From positions 1 through 21,176 of the forward strand of contig JBJXEH010000121.1 of assembly GCA_046153995.1 (NCBI GenBank): 21,176 nt of DNA, read 5' to 3'. The notes under the pieces were generated by a model that saw only the letters and a program-made list of their open reading frames with translations, did no database searches and was not told the origin of the DNA. The DNA is from SZUA-430 sp046153995 (lineage in GTDB: Bacteria > Pseudomonadota > Alphaproteobacteria > Micropepsales > Micropepsaceae). Shown here one piece after another: positions 13,741 to 19,749 of the stretch; position 1 is the first letter of the stretch; every line of letters begins with the position of its first letter. A program made the position numbers and the translations under genes.

Positions 13741-13804
13741 GTAAAGGGCATTAAATACTACAAATGATGTGAAACTTTACAAACAACGACGTGTGTCGTA
13801 AATA
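13741..13804 (+). promoter_or_regulatory. AT-rich promoter region of cobA with GTAAA/TTTAC half-sites
   Basis: TTTACA (13776-13781), 17 nt, then TAAATA (13799-13804) resembles a -35/-10 pair. A start about 7 nt later falls on the cobA ATG itself. Within it, GTAAAG (13741-13746), CTTTAC (13775-13780) and GTAAA (13798-13802) form symmetric half-sites. TACAAA is repeated directly at 13759 and 13778, and ACGAC-GTGT-GTCGT is a small palindrome. The regulator is unknown. Confidence 0.42.
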
Positions 13805-13810
13805 TGGACA

Positions 13811-14674
13811 ATGTCTAAGGTTTCCAGCTTCCCCCGCGCGCGCAGCGTGCTCGACCTGCCGATGTTTGAGCCCGGTTGGGTTTGGCTGGTTGGCGCGGGA
13901 CCCGGCGATCCGGGCCTGTTGACGTTGCACGCCGCTCACGCGCTCGGCCATGCGGACGTCATTGTCTACGACGCGCTCGTCGATGAAGCGATCCTGAAAC
14001 TCGCAAAGCCTGGAAGCATCGTCGAGTACGCGGGCAAACGCGGCGGCAAACCGAGCCCGAAGCAACGCAACATCTCGCTGCGGCTGATCGAGCACGCACG
14101 AAAGGGCAAGCGTGTGCTGCGGCTGAAAGGCGGCGATCCGTTCCTCTTCGGGCGTGGCGGCGAAGAGGCGCTGACGCTGGTCGCGGCGCACATTCCATTT
14201 CGCGTGGTGCCCGGCGTGAGTTCGGGTGTCGGCGGGCTCGCCTACGCGGGCATTCCCGTGACGCATCGCGACGTCAATCATGCGGTGACGTTTGTGACGG
14301 GCCACATGGCCGGCGGCGATGTGCCCGATACGATAAACTGGCGCGCACTCGGCGAAGGTTCGCCGGTGATCGTCATCTACATGGGATTGAAGCACTTGCC
14401 GCGCATTGCGCAGGAGCTGATGTCGGCGGGGCGCACGAATTCAGAACCCGTCGCCATAGTCTCCCAAGCGACCACGCCGCGGCAGCGTGTGTTGGAAACA
14501 ACGCTCGGTCAGGCCGTTGCGGATGTTGCCGCAAGCGGCATCGAGGCCCCGGCGCTGATCGTCGTGGGTGACGCGGTCCGGCTTCGCGCAGGGCTGGACT
14601 GGCTGTCCGCGCTCGACGGCCGCGTGCTCGATCCCGATCCGTTGAGGACGAAGAAGCTGCGCGACGCCGGCTGA
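13811..14674 (+). CDS. cobA: Uroporphyrinogen-III C-methyltransferase
   Basis: SUMT methylates uroporphyrinogen III at C2 and C7 with S-adenosylmethionine, giving precorrin-2 for siroheme and possibly cobalamin. The 287 residues contain VGAGPGDPGLLT (27-38), LRLKGGDPFLFGRGGEE (103-119), VPGVSS (133-138) and AGIPVTHR, all signatures of the family. The CysG dehydrogenase/ferrochelatase part is absent, so a separate enzyme must finish siroheme. The N-terminus has about 20 extra residues before the conserved FEPGWVWLVGAG, so a downstream start cannot be excluded. ATG 13811 has no ribosome site, and the best promoter would start transcription almost on it, which suggests leaderless translation. 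No nitrite or sulfite reductase gene is adjacent in the window. Confidence 0.94.
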   Translation: MSKVSSFPRARSVLDLPMFEPGWVWLVGAGPGDPGLLTLHAAHALGHADVIVYDALVDEAILKLAKPGSIVEYAGKRGGKPSPKQRNISLRLIEHARKGKRVLRLKGGDPFLFGRGGEEALTLVAAHIPFRVVPGVSSGVGGLAYAGIPVTHRDVNHAVTFVTGHMAGGDVPDTINWRALGEGSPVIVIYMGLKHLPRIAQELMSAGRTNSEPVAIVSQATTPRQRVLETTLGQAVADVAASGIEAPALIVVGDAVRLRAGLDWLSALDGRVLDPDPLRTKKLRDAG

Positions 14675-14702
14675 TAGCGCTGGTTAGCGGTCACGCCGTT
14701 AG

Positions 14703-14865
14703 AAAAAAGATTCACCACCAAGACACCAAGCACACCAAGGTGCACCAAGACGTTGGTGTTACCGGCGCGAAGCGCTTTCATGCACTCCGCTGCGTCTTCG
14801 GCGCGGGCGTTTGATACGCTTGGTGAATCTTGGTGTGCTTGGTGTCTTGGTGGTGAATCTTTTTT
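14703..14865. repeat. Long CACCAAG-based inverted repeat; probable bidirectional terminator or intergenic repeat element
   Basis: The left arm (14703-14739) and right arm (14829-14865) are perfect reverse complements over 37 nt. They extend to about 47 nt (14703-14749, 14819-14865) with 2 mismatches. Each arm has four spaced copies of CACCAAG or its complement. The outer ends are A6 on the left and T7 on the right, so on both strands a transcript would form a long stem followed by U's. The central 69 nt are ordinary GC-rich sequence. It lies between the convergent cobA and one-TM protein genes. Similar CACCAAG/CACGAAG-type intergenic repeats occur, from memory, in many environmental bacteria. 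Confidence 0.85.
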
Positions 14866-14898
14866 TCCTTACTCACAAAGCGCCGAGCTCGGCGGAGG

Positions 14899-15402
14899 TC
14901 ATTCCGCCTTGAACTGAAACTCGCCTTCGTAGCCCCAGTATTGGTACGACACGAGGTAGTCCTGGCCTGCTTCGTAGCGTTGGGCTTCAAGGGCGATGGC
15001 GTAGAATTCTTCCACATTTTCGCCCGCCGGCAGATACGCGGTCACAGGCGATTGCGGGCAAGTGTCTTTCGGCACCACGGTTTGCACGAGATCGCCTGTG
15101 CGCGCGAATATCTGCCAACGGAAGATTTTGCAGGCAGTCGGTGCGGTCAGCGTCGCTTGCTTTGACGTGTTGTTGCGCAGGTTGACCTTAACCTGGATCA
15201 CGGCGGGTTCCGCACCTTGCAGCTTCACCTTATCCCGGTTCGGTTCGGCGCTGACCACGACCGCGTTCTCGAGAAAGCCGAGCCCACCTTGGCTGGCCGA
15301 GTAGCCAAGCGCCGCGATGAACCCAACCCAGATCAAGGCCCATATGAGGTAACGCCGCCAATCGGGCGCCGCCGCTTGGGGCAATCTCTGTTTCTCGCTC
15401 AT
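14899..15402 (-). CDS. Single-TM protein with a BsuPI/Ig-like external domain, unknown function
   Basis: A 167-residue protein: a short polar N-terminus, one membrane helix (about residues 19-37, RYLIWALIWVGFIAALGY), then about 120 residues of probable beta-sandwich outside the membrane. The segment VNLRNNTSKQATL, the aromatic IFRWQIFARTGDLV and the AYLPAGEN turn resemble the BsuPI (intracellular proteinase inhibitor) Ig-like fold, but similarity is weak and no name is safe. Two cysteines (in TACKIF and DTCPQS) could form a disulfide. ATG 15402 overlaps the stop of the MFS gene as ATGA, so it is translated with the transporter and may be an accessory protein of it. Confidence 0.82.
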   Translation of the reverse strand: MSEKQRLPQAAAPDWRRYLIWALIWVGFIAALGYSASQGGLGFLENAVVVSAEPNRDKVKLQGAEPAVIQVKVNLRNNTSKQATLTAPTACKIFRWQIFARTGDLVQTVVPKDTCPQSPVTAYLPAGENVEEFYAIALEAQRYEAGQDYLVSYQYWGYEGEFQFKAE

Positions 15403-16670
15403 GCGGATTGTTTGGCTGGTTCACCGTCGGTTTCGACATAGTCGAGATCGAGGTGGAACGTTTCGCGCAATGAGAAGACCGCCAGAATTGCGAACGCGGC
15501 AACGATCAGGCCTACGATTTCGGCGGCGCCGACGACCCCCGTGTTGGGGCGCAGGAACTCAAACATCATCACCGACAGCACCGTCGCGCCGCGCACGAAG
15601 TTCGGCACCGATGTGGCGACGGTCGCGCGAAGGTTGGTGCCGAACTGTTCGGCCGCGACCGTTACCATCATGGCCCAATAGGCCGTGAAGAAGCCGACGA
15701 CGAATACCATGGCGTAGAATGCGTCTGTCGAGCCCAGCGGCACGCGGAAGATAATGCCGAGCGAGATGAGCGTGCCGGCGAGGAAGACGCCGATGGCCGC
15801 CTTGCGGCTCTGCAGCCATTGGCTGAAGAGACCGTTCGCCACGCTACCCAGCGTAATGCCGCAATAGAACCAGAAGACCGAAGTTCCCGCGACGACCTTT
15901 CCCGCAATGCCTAGTGCTGGTGCGAGTTCAGGCGAGAAGGTCACGACGATGCCGAGCGAATACCAAATCGGGATACCGACAAGGATGCAGTTGATATAGC
16001 GGCTGAAGCGGTCCCACGACGTGAACAGCATGAAGAAATTGCCGCGGGCGATATGATCTTTCTCCGCGACAGCCTTGAAGATGCCCGACTCCGCCACCGA
16101 CAGGCGAAGTCCGAGCAGGCAGAGGCCCATGATGCCGCCGACGATATAGGCCATGCGCCAAGAGAAGAGTTCGTAGACGAGTGCCGCCACGACCGCACCG
16201 GCGACGCCGGTGGCGACCACGATCGTCGTGCCGTATCCGCGCTTCTCTTTTGGGAGAAGTTCGGCGACCAGCGTGATGCCGCCGCCGATTTCACCGGCAA
16301 GACCTATGCCGGTGATCAGGCGCAATACGGCGTACTGATCGATCGGCGAGATGACCGCGTCCACGCCTGCACCGAACTGGCCGACGAAGCCATTTAGGAT
16401 ATTGCCAACGGAGTAGAGCAGGATCGAGCCGAACAACAGTTCGATGCGGCCGATCTTGTCGCCGATGACGCCCCACAGGATGCCGCCGATCAGAAAGCCG
16501 CCCATCTGCATGTTCAGCAGATAGCCGCCGAGCGAGACGAGTTCGTCGCCGGAATAGCCGAGGTCGGTCAGGCTGGCCGTCCGCAGGATCGAAAACAGGA
16601 TCAGGTCATAGACGTCGACGAAGTAACCGAGGGCGGCCACAAGGATGGCCAAGCGCACATTGTTCGACAT
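15399..16670 (-). CDS. MFS transporter, probable metabolite/organic acid symporter
   Basis: A 423-residue protein with about 12 membrane helices and MFS marks: the TM1 motif GYFVDVYDLILF, the TM2-3 loop GDKIGR (70-75), and the TM4-5 segment RLITGIGLAGEIGGGI followed by AELLPKEKRG, typical of the sialate/metabolite:H+ symporter type of MFS proteins. The substrate is not predictable; acidic residues in TM1 and TM5 fit a proton-coupled carrier. ATG 16670 (MSNNVRLAIL) is preferred over GTG 16709 because a GGAGG lies about 12 nt upstream of it and the extra 13 residues are non-conserved in character. It is first in a two-gene unit with the one-TM protein and divergent from the outer-membrane protein gene. 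Confidence 0.88.
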   Translation of the reverse strand: MSNNVRLAILVAALGYFVDVYDLILFSILRTASLTDLGYSGDELVSLGGYLLNMQMGGFLIGGILWGVIGDKIGRIELLFGSILLYSVGNILNGFVGQFGAGVDAVISPIDQYAVLRLITGIGLAGEIGGGITLVAELLPKEKRGYGTTIVVATGVAGAVVAALVYELFSWRMAYIVGGIMGLCLLGLRLSVAESGIFKAVAEKDHIARGNFFMLFTSWDRFSRYINCILVGIPIWYSLGIVVTFSPELAPALGIAGKVVAGTSVFWFYCGITLGSVANGLFSQWLQSRKAAIGVFLAGTLISLGIIFRVPLGSTDAFYAMVFVVGFFTAYWAMMVTVAAEQFGTNLRATVATSVPNFVRGATVLSVMMFEFLRPNTGVVGAAEIVGLIVAAFAILAVFSLRETFHLDLDYVETDGEPAKQSA

Positions 16671-16783
16671 CTGAGACGGGATCCTCCGGCAGTGTTCTTG
16701 GGACAGCACTCTTGCCGATTCACCACGACGGGGACAACCGGAGGGTGACGACGTTGATGGCGCGCGGATTCCCGCAAATTCCG

Positions 16784-16805
16784 CTCAAAACTGGCAACAG
16801 TTGAG
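16784..16805. promoter_or_regulatory. Imperfect inverted repeat in the divergent MFS/barrel gap
   Basis: CTCAAAACTG (16784-16793) and CAGTTGAG (16798-16805) are reverse complements apart from two extra A's. It lies in the 268-nt gap between the two divergent genes, 114 nt before one and 134 nt before the other. A TTGCAT...TTAAAT pair after it (16808-16838, 19-nt spacing) could be a weak promoter for the barrel gene. The rest of the gap is GC-rich with no gene. Confidence 0.22.
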
Positions 16806-16938
16806 TGTTGCATCTACGGCACGCCCTAGTTGTTAAATGAGCGCAGCGGTTCGGATCGCGTTGACGGGCGCCGGGCGGCGGCGCGAAATGCAGCCGGGTA
16901 AACGCAGGGGCTGGGGGCCTCTGCCCAAGGGGGAAATA

Positions 16939-17913
16939 ATGCGTAAAGTTGCTTTGCTTGCGGCGTCCGCGCTGCTCGTTCCAGGTGTGGCGTTCGCCGA
17001 CGGCGAAGAAATGTCGCCGATGAGCCCGATGTTTGTGGGCGTCTCAGTCGGCTGGACGCAGATGGACATGCCGGAACATCAGAACGGCGCCATCACATTC
17101 AATTTCGGCGGCGGGTTCGAACCGCTGACGGAGCAAGCGGATGTTGACGGCGTCACCTACGCGATCGGCATCGGTAAAGACCTGACCAGCGGCTGGCGCG
17201 TCGGCGCGTATGCGCGGTTTTTCGACGGCGAAGGCTCCTCGGCCAGTTCCTTCGCGATCCCGAATGCGACGCCGTTCCGGCGCGGTACGCTGGACGGTAC
17301 GCTGCAATTGGCAGGTGCCTTCGGCGGCGCCGCGACGGCGACGCATACGCTCGACGTGCATGTAAATGACTACGCGGTTGCGGTTTCGGCGGGCCACGGG
17401 CTGGGCAGCATGTTGCGCGGCGACCTGATCGTTTCGTATGGCGCGACCGAGACCGAGTACCAGAACGCCGCATTGGACACATTGAACGAGTTGTTCACGA
17501 CAAACACGGCGTTCACGTCAAACACCACGGAGATCGCGGGCCGGTTGTCGGCGGCTATTCCGCTGTCCGACGACTTCTCGCTGAGCCTCGGCGGTTCGGT
17601 CGGCTGGGGTCTTCGCAACATCGATATGAATGCCCGGCAGCGGTTTACGACTGGCGCCATCGTCACGTCCGATTCGTCGATCGGCCAGGATGAGGACGTC
17701 GATGGTTTGATCGGCCGCTTGGATGCAGCGTTTGGCTACAATCTCGCGCGCTCGACGACGATCGCGCTGACGGCAAACTACGTGTACGACGACATGGTGC
17801 CGGTCTACTTGGCGCCGGTGTATCCGCCGGCCGGTGTGGGCACGGCCGCGACCTTCACAACGGAAGGCCAGTCGAGCATGACCTACGGCCTGCGGGTCAT
17901 CGGCCGCTTCTAA
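16939..17913 (+). CDS. Outer-membrane beta-barrel protein, unknown ligand
   Basis: A 324-residue exported protein. Residues 1-20 form a signal peptide (MRKVALLAASALLVPGVAFA, cleaved before DGEE). The rest alternates polar and apolar residues in strands, with many Gly, Asp and Thr turns and a C-terminus ending in the typical barrel residue pattern MTYGLRVIGRF, where the final Phe is the BAM recognition signal. There is no peptidoglycan-binding OmpA domain and no TonB plug, so it is a plain barrel of perhaps 10-14 strands. ATG 16939 has AAGGGGGAAA just upstream; a longer frame from 16837 would bury the signal peptide. A strong terminator follows. The function could be porin-like or structural. 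Confidence 0.85.
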   Translation: MRKVALLAASALLVPGVAFADGEEMSPMSPMFVGVSVGWTQMDMPEHQNGAITFNFGGGFEPLTEQADVDGVTYAIGIGKDLTSGWRVGAYARFFDGEGSSASSFAIPNATPFRRGTLDGTLQLAGAFGGAATATHTLDVHVNDYAVAVSAGHGLGSMLRGDLIVSYGATETEYQNAALDTLNELFTTNTAFTSNTTEIAGRLSAAIPLSDDFSLSLGGSVGWGLRNIDMNARQRFTTGAIVTSDSSIGQDEDVDGLIGRLDAAFGYNLARSTTIALTANYVYDDMVPVYLAPVYPPAGVGTAATFTTEGQSSMTYGLRVIGRF

Positions 17914-17933
17914 GCGAGTCCGGAATTCATTCT

Positions 17934-17962
17934 AAGGGCGGGGCTTGAAGCTCCGCCCTTTT
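17934..17962 (+). terminator. Rho-independent terminator after the barrel gene
   Basis: AAGGGCGGGGC (17934-17944), loop TTGAA, GCTCCGCCCTT (17950-17960) with one G-U pair, then TT. The whole ends CCCTTTT on the plus strand. It begins 21 nt after the barrel stop and lies 5 nt before the convergent His-rich gene's stop, so it could also stop that transcript, with a poorer U-tract on that side. Confidence 0.85.
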
Positions 17963-17966
17963 CGAT

Positions 17967-19448
17967 TCAGTTTGAGGTGGTGAGGCGGATGAAGATCATC
18001 GCGCCGTCCGGGTTGCCGCCGTAGCTGGGCTCTAACGCGTCGGGAATGAAGTTGACGCTGTAAAGCGCGCCGATGCCAAGCGCCGTGTTATTGGCGACTT
18101 GGAAATCGCGCACTGCGCCGAACGAGATTTTGCCCACCGTCTCCGTATCGGGCCCAAGTTCGGGGTTCTCCGTAATCTCGCCGCGCGCGAACAGGGTCCA
18201 GTCGCGGTTCGGGGCGTAGGCGGACTCCAGTGCGAAGGCGTTCGTCGTGTCGCCCTCTGACGGGTCTTTCCAACCCCAGGCGAGCGTCGTGGACCACCAG
18301 CCTTCATCGCTCAAGGCAACCGTGTAGATGGCGCTGGCCGAGAGTTTCGTCTCGTCCACCAAGGGTTCGAGTTGCTCGACGCTCTTCTGGTCGGCCCACG
18401 AAATCTGCAGCGACCAGTTTTGCGTTGGATTGAAGCTCACGCGCGCGGCCACGCTGTCGAGCTTGGGGCTTTCGATGTCGAAGCGGTGCTCGTCCGGCTC
18501 ACGGCCTTTGAAGGCGGAGACTTCGAGTTTCCAGGCGTCCTTCACCCAACCCGCCGTCAACACCCCGAACGCGATGTGGGTCGAGTCCAGCCAGTGGTGC
18601 GAGATCGGGGCTTCCGGCGATTGCATCGCCGACAGCCGGTGCATGAACGCGGGTGGCCCGAAAGCAGGCTCGCCGGGCAGACCCGCGTAAAGGAACAACG
18701 CCTCGCCATCGCCGAGCGCGAAACTGTAGGAGGCCGAAAGCTCCATGAAGAGGTCGTGCGGGTGCTGGCGATCGACGAGGTGGTTCACGCCATCCGCAGT
18801 CTCACCGGCGGCGAGCAGCAGCGGGTATCCGCTCTTGCCCATCAGCGCATCGGGGCTCAGCATCAGGCGCAGGTTCAACACGTCGTCGCCGAACGAGCGG
18901 CGGGCGCTGACCATCGCCATACCGGAGACGAACGTCTTCTCGTCGCCGCGCGGGCCGTCTTGCCAATCGTAAACGAGGTTCAGGTTCGCGTGGGCGGAGA
19001 TCGCCCAGTCGCCCCACATGTCGTGGCCCATATGATGGGGCGTGGCGTCGGGCTGCCAACTGGTGCCGGAGGCTTCGCGCGTCATCGCGTAAGGGCCGAG
19101 AACGCCGGTCATGCTCGTCATGCCGCCGTGCGATGCGTGTCCGCCGTGCGAACCGTGGCCAGCGTGCTCGCTTTGCTTCCCATGGCCGCCGTGTTTGCCA
19201 TGATCACCATGCTTGCCGTGGCCGCCATGCGCGCCCTTCTTGCATTCGCAGTCTTCGTGCTTGGGCTTGGCATCGCCGCAGTGCGGGCAGGCGTCTTCTT
19301 TGGCGGCGGACGGCTGATCGCAGTGCGGACACGCCTTCTCTTTATCTGCGGCGGGCTTTGCGTGGCCCGAATGCGATGACGAATCTGCCGACGCGACCGA
19401 TGCGCTCAACGCTGCGGCAGCAATTAGAACAAGGTACTGACAGGACAC
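17967..19448 (-). CDS. Envelope protein with Cys/His-rich metal-binding leader and barrel-like domain
   Basis: A 493-residue exported protein starting at GTG 19448, with GGGAG about 9 nt upstream. Residues 1-21 are a signal peptide (ending ASVASA). The mature N-terminus has CPHC at 40-43 and 54-57 and CEC at 67-69. Then 74-107 holds 11 histidines spaced every third residue apart from one break (GHGKHGDHGKHGGHG and on), an obvious metal-binding tract. From about 110 it reads GGMTSMTGVLGPYAMTREAS, then alternating strands rich in Trp, Asp and Gly up to a C-terminal MIFIRLTTSN, suggesting an outer-membrane barrel. I recall proteins with the GPYxMTREASGTSWQPD opening among copper-resistance clusters, but none of those genes is visible here. 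Copper or zinc handling is therefore inferred. Confidence 0.85.
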   Translation of the reverse strand: MSCQYLVLIAAAALSASVASADSSSHSGHAKPAADKEKACPHCDQPSAAKEDACPHCGDAKPKHEDCECKKGAHGGHGKHGDHGKHGGHGKQSEHAGHGSHGGHASHGGMTSMTGVLGPYAMTREASGTSWQPDATPHHMGHDMWGDWAISAHANLNLVYDWQDGPRGDEKTFVSGMAMVSARRSFGDDVLNLRLMLSPDALMGKSGYPLLLAAGETADGVNHLVDRQHPHDLFMELSASYSFALGDGEALFLYAGLPGEPAFGPPAFMHRLSAMQSPEAPISHHWLDSTHIAFGVLTAGWVKDAWKLEVSAFKGREPDEHRFDIESPKLDSVAARVSFNPTQNWSLQISWADQKSVEQLEPLVDETKLSASAIYTVALSDEGWWSTTLAWGWKDPSEGDTTNAFALESAYAPNRDWTLFARGEITENPELGPDTETVGKISFGAVRDFQVANNTALGIGALYSVNFIPDALEPSYGGNPDGAMIFIRLTTSN

Positions 19449-19749
19449 GAATTAAAACTCCCACGCCGCACAATTCCTAGCGTGGCGTGCTTACGGATGC
19501 ATTAACGAATTGTTCAACCGGCGATGCGAAGGGTACGACGGTGGTGACAGGATAAACTTCCTAATCCGACCCTCAGGTTGCAGCGCGTGGTTCGATACAC
19601 GCCGGTTGGCTTGAATCTCTACGAGAAGTTTTTCCCCTCGGTTGCGAATTGCACGTTCCGCTTAGCAGACAACGTGATGACCCTCACATACTTTGGCTGC
19701 TCAAGAATCTGCGAATCGTAAACCAGCAGATCGACTCAAATGGGGTGTC
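19449..19749. other. Divergent intergenic region between the His-rich protein and the TonB receptor
   Basis: About 301 nt with no convincing gene. It must hold both promoters, but I find no clear -35/-10 pair, Fur box or copper operator by eye. Small symmetric elements are a GCGTG-N8-CACGC hairpin at 19585-19602 and an imperfect TTAAC/GTTCAA repeat around 19502-19517. Only a weak GGGG lies before the receptor's ATG. Confidence 0.6.

Noticed and set aside
14703..14865. CRISPR array, because of the repeated CACCAAG units.
   Set aside because: The units are 7 nt, irregularly spaced and arranged as an inverted pair; there are no spacers of even length and no cas genes.
14778..15017. A minus-strand frame running through the CACCAAG repeat and into the one-TM gene.
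   Set aside because: Its repetitive His/Gln/Thr-rich part is a translation of the repeat, and the remainder overlaps the real gene in another frame.
18372..19379. A 335-codon plus-strand frame opposite the His-rich protein.
   Set aside because: The minus-strand protein has a signal peptide and motifs; this frame is its shadow, and its hydrophobic end comes from the antisense of Gly/His codons.
19585..19602. tRNA T-arm-like GCGTG-GTTCGATA-CACGC as a tRNA remnant or attachment site.
   Set aside because: The loop is 8 nt instead of 7, and no acceptor or anticodon arm is nearby.
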